Of a stretch of DNA of 64,000 bases, positions 53,189-63,861 are shown piece after piece. A program made the position numbers and the translations under genes. Under the pieces are notes generated by a model. It worked only from the letters and a program-made list of their open reading frames with translations. It had not been told where the DNA came from and did not search any database. The stretch is from NCBI GenBank assembly GCA_028829895.1, contig CM054184.1:25809201-25873200 (forward strand), written 5' to 3'. Position 1 is the stretch's first letter. Every line of letters starts with the position of its first letter. The stretch is from Sinotaia quadrata (Eukaryota; Mollusca; Gastropoda; Architaenioglossa; Viviparidae).

Positions 53189-56100
53189 GTAAGTGAATCT
53201 AGTCTTTTTTCTTTTAAAAAACATAATACTTTTAGTTTTCTTATGTGAATACTCATCTTCATAAGTTCTTCCTAGCAACAGCTGACCGTAATTAAGTCTT
53301 CGGAGTTATAAAAAAATGAGATACCAAACAACTGCAGTAATGGTTTGTCCCCCTGTCTTTTGGTTATACAATTCTTTTAAACTAGCAGTGTTCTAAATTA
53401 ACCAGGGATTATTCTAATTATAATTTTGTTGTCATTTCGGCAAGGAACATCGTGCTGATTGTTCCAGCTGAAACTGATTTCACAAAATGATAAGTAGGCG
53501 TACAATACGTACTTGCCACGCTGAAATTCACATAAGATACAAATATCTAATGTATTTACTGACAGTGACACTCGTCGTGACCGCAGACTGCTATATCCCA
53601 CACACACACGCACACACACACACACACGCACGCACGCTGTCGGGAACTAGATCGATTTGGGGATAGTGACATCATTAATTCATCATGAATCCGGATGTGA
53701 AGCAATGCCGAAAATATCGGAGTATAATTACAGTTGTTCATACTTTGTAAAATTAAAGTAGACTAGAATAGTAGAAAGTAGAATATGAGTAGCTAGGTGC
53801 TGAATATCGTGCTGACAGTTATATTGGGAAGCAAAAAAGATTCAATCAATCAATGCCAGTTACATTTAGTAAATAAATAGACCCCCCTCTGACGTCTATT
53901 GCTACCATTTATTAAAAGAATATAGGCCTAAGTATAAATACAACGATAAATCTTTATTTCCAATTTCGAATACACCTGATAAATTAAAAACTGATGTTAT
54001 GTGATTGTGATTCTTGCTCATTATTTTACATTCGCCTCCCTGATGTATAATTACATTTATAGGAAGTTAGCAGAATTTTAAATGACTCAGGTTTATAAAT
54101 TGTAAAAGACACAAAGATGAAAAAAGTGCAACAAGCCTTCACCACTGAAATAAACACACTGACTTATATCCCCAATATGGCTGACTTCCTATGTGATGAC
54201 GTCACATGTATACTCTATTAGCGTTTGTGATAAAATGGATGTTATCATAATAATTTGTGTAAAATTACAATTGTTAAATAGCCACCCCCCGCCTCCTCAG
54301 TGTATTTCCATATAATATTTTAGTCGAATTGTTTATAGGAGTATTGTTGTGTTTATGAGGGAGACTACTCTTCAGTAGTTGTTATAACTGGAATTTTTAT
54401 TATTAATGTACAACACAGAAACTTTGAAGAGAAGAGATGTCAGTAAATAAGGCATTTAATTCTATCATGAGGATATCTTTTTAATAAACAAAGACTTTTG
54501 CATCATTAAAAAAGGGTTAATTTTTTCCTATGCATAAATTAACTTATTAACTTATTAATCATTAACTTATTATTCTTTAATGGAAAAATTATCATATAAC
54601 TGAAGTATAATAAGAATATAGCAAAATTGTAATTAAAATGAATATGTATATAAAAATAAAATAATAATAATGGTGGGAGAATATTTTGTTAAAATCAACA
54701 AAAGTCTTTGTGAATTATTTTGTGTGCCTAATTTATAAGATGCTGCATAGTGTATTTAAAAAATGCAGACAACAAACACACATGCACACACAGAATTATT
54801 GAAATATTTTGTTTGAGCTATGCTTTAACTGTTTTCTTTTAAATTTCTCTAGTCAGACATGGTTCCAAGGTAGTGTTCTGCGCAAGGGGAGGTAAATATG
54901 ACACAGTAGATTATTGTATCAATGAGTAGATAATTGCTGTTTGTAGATATAAGTAAATCATTTACTGGAAAAATAGATAATACTATGTCTATATTTCCCT
55001 CAGTCTGTACTGTATCTCTAAATGAGTTTGATTGTTTTTCTGTTTATTTATCTATTTGTGTGTCTGTCTTTTTGTTTGTCATTTATCAGTTGATAAACAT
55101 TTCATTCTTCAAAGATATGAGATAGCAGTATTATCAAACGTATACAGACTATCAGTTTATCTTAGTCTAGAGTCTCACATGTGTTCAACTTGTTCAACTT
55201 ATCTGAGTAGGTGGTAGCTAACATTGGAAAATGTAATGTTAGCCACCTGCCATTAACTGGCTAAAATAAGTTTTTATTAATTCACACTAGGTTTTTATCT
55301 TGTTATTATGCACTTGTTGCTGTTAATGACATATAAGTTTAGTTTATGTATTGTTCTGATGAAAGAAGTGTTTTAATTTAATGGAATAATTGACTCTTGT
55401 ATAAAGTACTAGCTGCATTTGAATTGTATATATCTATATAGTATATACTATTTGAATAAAATGTTTTGAATATAAAATTAAATTAAAAAAAAACAAATAT
55501 AGCTGTTTTAATTTGTTCATATATATATATTTATGATCTATCAATTCCTGTTCTAATGTTCAAATATAATATTTTATTTATCCATTAGAGTATTTTGTAT
55601 GTACACCTTATTTTGCATGTATAGAACAATGGTAATGAGTTTTGATTATGCTTCTTTTAATATTAAATATATTGTTTTGATATACAGGCTAACAGCAATT
55701 AATGATTCAACATTAATATTTTCTTTTTCTTTCTAACTTAGTAATATTGATTTGAATTATAACTATTATTTACATTATAGTTCTGTTTAATTCTTGAAAT
55801 TTGAATTGAAGATTCATTGAAAAAATATTTTAAAAGATTAAATTATTACCCAGTGGAAGATATTGTGTATAAGTATATAATATAAATAATTGTGTATATG
55901 TATCAATAGCATTCTATATGTACTTATAATAAAATATTTCTTTCATTGTTCTTAATTAACATATTGTAAATATCAATCACAATTATTGTAGGCTAATTAT
56001 TTTACCACAGTAATGGGTGTATATTTATTTATTTTCCATTGACTTTTAAATCATAATTAATACCTGGACAGTGTAGGCAGAAGTTAAGTATTAATTTGCA

Positions 56101-59100
56101 AATATCTATTTGTATAAGAATTGTTTGAATCAGTGTAATTTTACTAAATGTAAAAGCATAACAAAGGCAAATACAATGGCATTACTTATGATAGTTAAAA
56201 AACATGGCACAGGCTTATTTTAAAAACTAAATCAAAACTGAATAAACTGGACATAGGAGTTGGTGGTATTACAAGTAATATACTTTTAAAGATCGAGTGA
56301 AGAGTAATGGAGATAAACCATCCACATGAGCTCAGTCAATGGATATTGCTATAAATGATGAAAAAAACTTGTATTCCTATTCTTTATTCCTGTTAATTAC
56401 TGCATTTGTTAGTAAAGGCTAACTGCAAGGAGAGAAAAGCATAGCATTGTCTTAACGGCATATCCCTATTAATTACTGCTATCTTTCTCCATTATCTTAA
56501 TGGCATATCCATATTAAATTACTGCCTTCTTTCTCCATCATTTTAATGGCATATCCATATTAATTAATGGTCTTTCTCCGTTGTCCTAATGGCATATCCA
56601 TAATAATTAATGCTGTCTTTCTCCATTGTCTTAATGGCATATCCATAATAATTAATGCTGTCTTTCTCCATCATCTTAATGGCATTTCCATATTAATTAC
56701 TGCTGTCTTTCTTCAGAGTCTTAATGCAAAGAGAAAATAGCTATATTTCCTTAATAATGATGTCAGTCCTGCTTTTTTTTTTTAAGTCTGATGGGAAGAG
56801 GTGGAAAAGGCTGTATTTTTCTCATGATGTCAACCCTACTGTTTTTCAGAGTTTATAAGGAAAAGAGGTGGAAAAAATTATATCATAGTGATGTTAGTCC
56901 TGCTGTTTTTCAGAATCTGAAGGAAAAGAAGTGGAAAAAGCTGTAAATGCTATGGGGCCAGGAGAAGCTGTTTTTGTTAAATGTGACATGGCTAAAGATT
57001 TGGATATCAAGGTTGAGAGCTTTCCTTCCTAGGGATGAGTTCTATTATTTTTTTTCTATAAAAGTTTTAGAAAGTAAAGTTATTTTTAGAAATTTAAAAC
57101 ATTATTTTATGTTTGATCTGTGCTTATTGTGGTTGTTTATTTGTGTTCATTTACAGATGTTAACTTGAAGCTTGGTAATGATATATAATCGATCAAAATT
57201 ATAACTTTACTTAATGCATTAATTTGAATAAATATTGCATGAATGATGTATCAGCACATCTTTGTATGATCCTTCTGTATTTAGTTAAATGTTTATAAAA
57301 TGTTTTTCATATTTTTATCTAATTTCAGAATTTGATTGATGTTACTGTGTCAAAGTTTGGTCGCATAGATTGCTTAATAAACAATGCTGGGATTCGTAAG
57401 TCTATTTAACCCATTTAAAAAATATACATATTTAATTAACTGTAATGTAGTTGACTTAATTTGTATATATTTACAAAAATAATAAACTGTTATATACTTG
57501 TATGTTTTGTAATGTGTAAATTTTATTTGAAATCAACAACTTTTGAAGTCATATTACATGATTTGATGCATTGTTGCTTAAAATATTGGTTTTCAAAATT
57601 GTAATGACATTTTTGGTTGTAAGCTTGCATTTTATTTTTATTGTTAGTTTAGTATAATATTTATGAGAAAGCATTATGCTTGGAAACATTTTTTGATTGG
57701 TGTATTGAAATTTAATTTTCTTTCTTTTTAAAACTATCCACTTTCATGTGACATCTTTGGAAAGCCAGCAGATAGAAGAAAAAGCACAATGTTTTGTTCC
57801 TGTAGAACCAGTGACAAGAGCTGTTGATTTTGATCTTCAGCAAAGATGATAATAGACGTCTCCACTCTCACCATCCTTGGATTTCATGGTAGATATTAGC
57901 TCAACAAGATGATTCATATGTCGATTACAGGAAACAGTCATCGATGATTCCAAACAAGAAGACAACCAAAACTCAAGAAAGAAGAAAGAAAAGCATACCC
58001 TGCGACACTTTTAATTCAGTTTATAATGTCCTATATTCTCTCAATCTCTCTCCACTCAACTTACATGTCTGCAAGAAAATTGTTAGCCCTCATACATACT
58101 TGATTTACTAATACATAATTGTCTAACACATACATATCAATCAATCAATCAAAATATACAGTTTATCAAAATCAATGCATGAACAATAAGTCCAACACAC
58201 AAATTATTCTAAAGTCGTTCTCACATTATTGATCTGACAACTCGCAACTAGCTCATGGTTTGCCTTTCAGAACTGGACTTCAAAATCAATTGCAAGTATT
58301 GCAAAAAAGGGTTTGACTGGTGTAACTTTGCGTCACCTAACCGGAACCATTCATTCACCCTCCTAGCCACAGTGCTCATCATTCGCACTGTGTACTTCTG
58401 ACTGGGACTTATCTCTTTAATCAGATGCTGCCTGTGTCCCCTCCCAGCCACCCTCTGTCAGTCAGTTGTGCTGATAACTATATATTTAGCTCCGAGTCAG
58501 AAATCGTCCCTTTCCATCAGACTTAGCTCACGAAGGAGTGTGAAAATTTAAACGGTCATCTACATCTCTGTGTTAATCTCTTTATGTTAGGCAGGAGTGA
58601 CTTCCAAGCATCACAATGCCATTGCCAGTTTATGATTCGCGAATCTCCAATTTCTAACTCATGAATCTCTGACTTCTAATGCATTTGTGCTTTTACTGGC
58701 CTTTCCTGTGGTCCAGATAATATTACCCCCTTCCCTCTCCTCATTTATGAGCAAGTTTCCTCTGTGAACTCTACTTGTCCGAGATAGCTGGCCTGAGCTT
58801 CACTATTGTAAAGGCACATATTTCTAGCTGAACAAGGTCATGGCCCGGGTTACAGGGATGAAAAGATACATCTAATCTGACTCCATAATTTACTCTAACT
58901 TCATAGACTTGTTTTCCAAACAAACATCCCATTAGGCCTTGGGGTGGCTTGGATAACTACGTTAAACATGTGTTTGTACTAGGCTTTCCAGCTCATCCCA
59001 GTACCCATTATTTTCTTTATTTTGTCCCATATTTGTTTAGTTGTACTGTTTCTGTTTAGTTGATTGCATGCCTTTTTCCCAGGATCTTTTCTTTGCTTTA

Positions 59101-62100
59101 TTTATTTGAATTTTGAATTGTGTGTTGATGTTGTAGTATTATGTTTTAGCTATTTCATTGTTTGGATGTTTTCTGTATTGTCTAAGTGCCTTTTTCCTTT
59201 CCTTTTTGGTTTTTTCTAATTGTTGGTCCCACCGGTGTGAGGGGTGTGGGAGTGTTCGCTTGTGTTAGGGGAAATGCTAAGTTTGCTGCTTTGGTGATGG
59301 CTTCTATGATGTTGGTGGCCCATGTGTTTGTGTTGTCATGCATTGGTAGCTGTTCTGATGTTAATTCTAAGTTTCGTTTAAAGGTGTCCCAATTTCCCTT
59401 TGATATGTGCCATGTTGTGTTCACAGTTGTGTCTGAGTGGTATATTTGTTTGTTATTTATTTCTATTATTATGGGATGGTGGTCACTGGTATTGTTGTCT
59501 TCATCAGTTATAACTGTGGTATCTAGAGTGAGGTGTGGTGTCATTAGTGCTATGTCTAAGGTGTTTTGGTGTCTTGTTGGTTGAGGAGGGGCTAGAAAAA
59601 GTTAGATTTTCCTTTATAATCCAGTCTAATAAAATTTGGCCATGTTTGTTTTTGTTTCCCTTTGACCAGCATGGGTGTAGCACATTGAAATCTCCCATAA
59701 TTATATGATTTTCTAAAAGGGAGATTTTTTTCTTGTTTGTTTTGTGTTGCATTTGTTGTCTGTTGTTATTATGTTTAGGAGGGTGCTGGGTGGGGATGGG
59801 GTTTCTCTGACCACTATTTTGTCTATGGAGAGGAACTGGTTTGCTGATTTTTGATCTTATGTGATGAAGGAAGGGATAGAATTAGTTCCTGTTTGTATTG
59901 GTTTGTTATTTTCCTGTTTTGCTTTAGTGTTTAAATGTATTGGGGGATGGGGAGAGGGTGTTCTCTGTCTGTTGATTCATCAGTGAGGGGTGAGAAAACC
60001 TGTTTGTTTATTTCCGTGTTATGTTTGATGGAGATAATATTAAATGTTGTGTCTGTTTGAGCTGGGGAGTCATTGAATTTTTTGGTGATGTTTAATTTGA
60101 GTTTAAGGATGGGAAGGGGTAACATTCCTTCTTTCTCTAGTGTTGTTAGTGTTATTTTGTGCAGGTGGATGGGTGTAATGTTTATTAGTCTTTGGTTTTC
60201 TCTGGAGGTGTTTGGGTAATGGTTGGGTGTTAGTGTGGTGGGTGCTTCTCTATCACTTAGAGCAGGGGTGGGCAAACTTTTTGTGTGTAGGGCCACATTG
60301 ACAAATGTAAAGTTATTGGGGGGCCGCATATATATATTATACACACTTTGTTTACAGCAACCTAACACAATAAGTAATTATGAATTATTTATAGGTTATT
60401 GAACAGTATAAAACTATAAATAACCAATTATTGCAATTTTATTTTACTTATACATTTATACATTATATTTTACAATATGGACTAACATTTTTACTAATTT
60501 GTTAAGATTTTACATTTTTCTATTATAATAAATTTTTAAAATTGTCTATCAGTGGCTTTAATTTAGACACAAACTGACTACATTGTCATTACAATTATTG
60601 ATTTCTAATGAGATGTATGTAACTGCTTGCAATTTTTAACAATATTCTTGAAATCTGGAGCAAGTTTACTTGTTGAAATTCGCATGACAGCATGCAAGTT
60701 GCAGTCCGACAATAAAGACCTATTCTTAGATTTGTTGATCTTCAAGCAAGAAAATGCTTGTTCGCAAATGTATGTTGATCCAAACAATGATAAAAGTTTT
60801 GCTGCAAAATTTTTCAAGTTGGGAAATGATTCTTCTGATAAAGATCCATAGAAATCCAGCAAACCATCTGACTTGAATTTCTCTTTCAGGTCATGATCTG
60901 CTTGTAAGTCAAGAAGCTCTAACTGTATGTCCTCCGGGGCTGTATCAGCTTCTGCACCAAAAGGGGAACTGAGAATATTAAACTGTGGCTCTAAGTTCTA
61001 GAAATCTTTAAATCTCCTTCCAAATTCATCAGTCAGTGCATTTAATTGGGCTTTATACTTTTCAGTCATTTCACCAGAAATGGTTTCTTGTTTCAGCAAA
61101 GGGAAGTGACAAAACTTTTTTTCACTTGCTTGTCTGGAGAACAGTGAGAGTTTTGCCCGAAATTATTTTACATGTACATACAGTTCATGTGCAAACACAC
61201 AATTGCCCTGAAGTTTGACATTCAGTTCATTTAACTTTTTCATAATTTCAATGACAAACATAAAGTCTAACTTCCACTCTTTATTGACAATGTTAGTATT
61301 AAAGTCACATTCAATGCCCTTCATCTAGGAACATCACTATTTCTTCTCTGAGGTCCCACACTCGCCTCAACACCTTGCAGAGACTCAGCCATCGAACACT
61401 GGTGTGGTACAGCATATCGGAATGTTCAGTTTCCAAATCGTCAAGTAATGCCTTGAACTGTCTGTGATTAAGTCCTCTTGATCTGATGAGGTTGAATTGG
61501 GACAACTGGGTCAATAACATGCTTGATATTCAAAACAGTTTTACACAGATTTTCTTTTGATGGATCACACAGTGAAGTGGTAATAATGTGTGGTCAGGAT
61601 ATTCTGCTTTAATCTTATCACTTATCAACTTTACCAGACCTACATTTTTTTCGGTCAAAGCACGAGCTCCGTCATTTGTAACACTTGCCATCTTGTTCCA
61701 AACCAGCCCAGTTCTTTTAATATAGTTATTAACAGCATTGAATATATTATGGCTTGTGGTTGTGTCTTTGAGTGACTCAACATTTAGTAACTCTTCAGTG
61801 AGTTTGAAAGAAGTGTTTATTCCACGTATAAATATCAAAAATTGGGTAGTATCATGTACATCGGTACTCTCATCCAATGCAAGAGAGTACCACAAAAATT
61901 GTTTATTTGCATCTTGAAATTTATGCATCAGATTGTTACTTATCTTGTCAACACGTCTGACCACAGTTCTCCTTGATAAAGTAATGTTGTCAAATTTGTT
62001 TTTTTTTTGTTCTGGACACATAATGTTTGCTGCATCTAGCAAACATTCCTTGATGAACTCGCCATCAGAAAATGGCTTGTTGTGTTTTACAATTCTGTGT

Positions 62101-63292
62101 GACAGCACCAGACTAGCTTCTGTTGCAGCATCTTGAATTGAAGACTGTTTAGTGAAAACAGTTTGCTGTTTCTCCAAATTTTTCACCAGCTCCATGCATT
62201 AAACTTTTCCTCTCTTCGGTTGTTAAATTGTATCCGAAATTGGAATCTTTTGTTTGGTAGTGTCTTTTTAAATTCTGTGGGTAGGGACTGTCCATCTGGA
62301 CTTGTTTACATTTGTTTGCTTCAACACAATGTCCTAACCTCCTTGACAGCAGTTACCACACTGGTTCCTGTTTACATTTGTCCACCTCAATATCGCACGT
62401 CCTAATCGTCCTTGATGGGTTTACCCCTTCCCCTCTCTATCTCTAGCCAGAAAGTGACTGTAGCAGACTTCCTTGATTGCAATTAGAGTTTAACAGTTTG
62501 ACTGGGTATGGTCCTTTCTTTCGTCAGTACAGCGTGCGAGTAGTTAAATGTTAGCCCGAATCAATTAGTGACGATTTTGTCCGTCAAGCGTGACTGCGCT
62601 AACAGTAACAGTTTGACACTGCAAGGCCCTTTTAAAAAAAATTTCTAAATGCCCTCAGGGCCGCATAATATCTGTTGGCGGGCCGCATGCGGCCCGCGGG
62701 CCGTAGTTTGCCCACCCCTAACTTAGAGGACTGGGTGTAGTATTTGGGATTATGTTCCATGCAGATTTTTTTGGCAAGTCTTGTGATTTTTTTTGTATGT
62801 CCTTATTACATAAGGAAAGTTAATACTGAATTTGTTGGCTGACTCATAGCAAGTTAATTCTGGGTTTGTCGGCTGGCACATAACAAGGTAGTACCTGGCT
62901 TGCTGATGAATGTTAAAGTAATACTGAGCTTACTGGCTTGTAGCAAGTTAATATTGGGCTTTTTAGCTGGCAAGATAATATTGGTCTTATTAGTTGGCAT
63001 ATTGCTAGGTAATACTGGGCTTGTTGGCTGGCATGTAGCAAGTTAACATTGAGCTTGCTGGCATATAACTAAATAATAATCGGCTTGTGGTTGACACAAA
63101 GCAATTTCCACATTAAATGCATATATATATGAAGAAATAGAACAGATAGTAATATACATTTTTATTATAATTTTTTTAAATGATTGAATTTTCCTTACAG
63201 ATCCACCACACAAGTCTATAGATGAATGTACAGCAGATGACATGCGTGAACTTCTCAACATTAACCTTGTCAGCTATTTCTCTGCGTGTAAA
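53095..63292 (+). CDS. HSD17B14: HSD17B14-like short-chain dehydrogenase/reductase, first five exons (partial)
   Basis: Exons 53095-53188, 54853-54891, 56914-57011, 57329-57395 and 63201-63292 join in frame to 130 residues; the gene continues past the window. Seen: Rossmann dinucleotide motif TGGSKGIG at residues 17-24, CDMAK at 68-72, NNAG at 95-98 followed by IHPPHKS, and LLNINLVSYFSACK at the end. Known: classical SDRs of about 250-270 residues use these motifs plus a Ser-Tyr-x-x-x-Lys catalytic set, which must lie downstream and is not seen here. NNAG followed by HPP is characteristic of HSD17B14, a cytosolic NAD-dependent 17-beta-hydroxysteroid or sugar dehydrogenase. Odd: the residues after beta-2 (FCARG) lack the acidic residue expected for NAD preference. 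Another SDR of the same clan remains possible. Confidence 0.82.
53599..53636. repeat. (CA)n microsatellite
   Basis: CA repeat with interspersed CG dinucleotides. Confidence 0.95.
54186..54215. promoter_or_regulatory. Full CRE palindrome in intron 1 of the HSD17B14-like gene
   Basis: GATGACGTCACATG contains the complete CREB/ATF palindrome TGACGTCA, next to an AATATGGCTGACTTCC stretch. A full CRE in otherwise AT-rich intronic DNA 1.1 kb after the start codon could be an intronic enhancer; this rests on motif reading only. Confidence 0.3.
54853..54891 (+). CDS. HSD17B14: HSD17B14-like gene, exon 2 (39 nt)
   Basis: Flanked by acceptor TTTCTCTAG and donor GTAAAT. It encodes VRHGSKVVFCARG, the second Rossmann strand, and joins exon 1 and exon 3 through split codons. 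The A-R after the strand, where NAD-preferring SDRs have Asp, could mean NADP(H) use. Confidence 0.82.
54892..56913 (+). other. Intron 2 of the HSD17B14-like gene
   Basis: AT-rich, then two minisatellite arrays (56451-56716 and 56717-56950), the second running into exon 3. Confidence 0.8.
56451..56716. repeat. About 45-bp minisatellite, six copies
   Basis: Consensus CTTAATGGCATATCCATATT then AATTACTGCTGTCTTTCTCC and a short tail. Units vary by a few bases and 1-2 base gaps. Confidence 0.92.
56700..56950 (+). repeat. Acceptor-plus-exon tandem array feeding exon 3 of the HSD17B14-like gene
   Basis: Four units 63-70 bp apart each carry a pyrimidine tract, an AG and an exon-3-like start. The AGs precede 56717, 56787, 56850 and the true exon start 56914. 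The units share GGAAAAGAGGTGGAAAAA-like sequence and an ATGATGTCAGTCCTGCTGT-like lead. Only the last unit keeps the reading frame. Confidence 0.85.
56914..57011 (+). CDS. HSD17B14: HSD17B14-like gene, exon 3
   Basis: Acceptor CTGTTTTTCAG, donor GTTGAG after AAG. It encodes ESEGKEVEKAVNAMGPGEAV and then FVKCDMAKDLDIK, helix C to the CD(M/V) loop that packs on adenine. The acceptor and about the first 35 bases belong to a tandem array with three decayed upstream copies. Confidence 0.85.
57012..57328 (+). other. Intron 3 of the HSD17B14-like gene
   Basis: A short 317-bp AT-rich intron; no feature seen. Confidence 0.85.
57329..57395 (+). CDS. HSD17B14: HSD17B14-like gene, exon 4
   Basis: Acceptor CTAATTTCAG and donor GTAAGT. 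It encodes NLIDVTVSKFGRIDCLINNA and G-I, carrying the NNAG motif that stabilises the central beta sheet of classical SDRs. It ends in phase 1. Confidence 0.88.
60263..62720 (-). mobile_element. hAT transposon, 2458 bp, intact TIRs and 8-bp TSD
   Basis: Ends CAGGGGTGGGCAAACT and AGTTTGCCCACCCCTA are inverted repeats. Both sides carry ACTTAGAG (60255-60262 and 62721-62728). Next to the TIRs lie GGCCGC-rich subterminal repeats; the right one is a strong palindrome (GCGGGCCGCATGCGGCCCGC). The element has full length for its type but the transposase is broken. It is inserted into the LINE, so it is the younger event. Confidence 0.95.
60605..62230 (-). pseudogene. hAT transposase, ZBED/GTF2IRD2-like group, inactivated
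   Basis: From right to left: SIQDAATEASLVLSHRIVKH (about 62138-62079), LALDESTDVHDTTQFLIFIR (about 61890-61830), MASVTNDGARALTEKNVGLV (about 61690-61630), a TGA stop at 61530-61532 in the continuing frame, IRSRGLNHRQF and LYHTSVRWLSLCKVLRRVWD (about 61480-61360), a frameshift at about 61320, further in-frame stops near 61165 and 61010, and the C-terminal domain LFGSTYICEQAFSCLKINKS with STSKLAPDF (about 60780-60640). The DESTD and SVRWLS segments are typical of this group. The N-terminus appears decayed beyond about 62200. Confidence 0.88.
62810..63095. repeat. Degenerate minisatellite, units of about 40 bp
   Basis: About seven loose copies of AGCAAGTTAATACTGGGCTT plus GTTGGCTGGCATAT. Units vary strongly in length. 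The array ends about 100 bp before exon 5 of the dehydrogenase gene. Confidence 0.8.
63201..63292 (+). CDS. HSD17B14: HSD17B14-like gene, exon 5
   Basis: Acceptor TTCCTTACAG and donor GTGAGT. With the split codon it encodes HPPHKSIDECTADDMREL and then LNINLVSYFSACK. The HPP after NNAGI and the N-x-N-L helix-4 signature support the family call. The catalytic Tyr-Lys exon lies beyond the window. Confidence 0.85.
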
Positions 63293-63537
63293 GTGAGTGA
63301 TTGACAAATTGACTGCATGTCAAGAAACTTAAAAAAAAATTATAATTCTATATAAGAAATACAGATAACTGAAAATATTACCTTAGCATTTCCTCAAATG
63401 TGTTTTCTGGAAATTAGGCATAGATAAATGGCTCTGTAATCACCCATTTTTTTTTTTTTATGGAATAACTTGATTGGCAGGCTAGTGTGAACACAGAAGA
63501 AAAATATTGAAATCTCATTGCTATCCTGCATTTGCCA

Positions 63538-63810
63538 CTGATCTCTATGACCCTTAGGTTTGTACACAGTGAAATGGTGTTATTCTGTAATCATCATATG
63601 TAGTACACTTATCTCTATGACCCTTAGACTTGTACACAGTGAAATGGTGTTATTCTGTAATCATCATATGTAGTACACTGATTTCTATTACCCTTGGCAT
63701 TGTACACAGTGAAGTTGTTATTCCACTGTCATCATATGCAGTACACTGATTTCTTTTAACCTTGACCATGTACACATTGTATTCTACAGTCATTATATGT
63801 AGTACATCAT
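63538..63810. repeat. About 70-bp minisatellite, four copies with decay
   Basis: Units start TGATCTCTATGACCCTTAGG and contain TGTACACAGTGAAATGGTGT and CATCATATGTAGTACACT. The first two are nearly identical and the last two diverge and shorten. Confidence 0.92.
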
Positions 63811-63861
63811 TAGAGGTGGCAAAATATTTCTCCTCTGTACTACAGTCTATCTCCATAGCTA

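Larger units (their letters stand above)
53189..54852 (+). other. Intron 1 of the HSD17B14-like gene
   Basis: Contains a CA microsatellite (53599-53636) and the CRE-containing patch at 54186. Nothing else recognised. Confidence 0.8.
58990..62800 (-). mobile_element. LINE fragment (non-LTR retrotransposon), split by a hAT insertion
   Basis: Minus-strand coding remnants. On the right of the hAT element: KKSQDLPKKSAWNIIPN up to TPSPL. On its left the same frame resumes SDREAPTTLTPNHYPNTS, an ORF1-like or inter-domain region. Endonuclease pieces follow: IIMGDFNVLHPCWSKGNKN, ILLDWIIKEN, then DNNTSDHHPIIIEI, which carry the GDFN and SDH catalytic motifs of APE-type endonucleases. A basic linker follows to about 58990. 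The start of the endonuclease and the whole reverse transcriptase are missing. Jockey- or CR1-like, clade unsure. Confidence 0.75.
57396..63200 (+). other. Intron 4 of the HSD17B14-like gene
   Basis: Holds a LINE fragment (58.99-62.8 kb) split by a hAT element (60263-62720), then a degenerate repeat array to 63095. The stretch 57.75-58.95 kb is GC-richer than average and shows no motif I recognise. Confidence 0.8.

Noticed and set aside
57750..58950. GC-richer stretch next to the LINE with a 67-residue minus frame
   Set aside because: No reverse transcriptase or other motif could be read; it does not continue the LINE frame, so no feature is claimed beyond intronic DNA.
59186..59584. 132-residue hydrophobic plus-strand open frame
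   Set aside because: It is the antisense shadow of the LINE endonuclease coding sequence.
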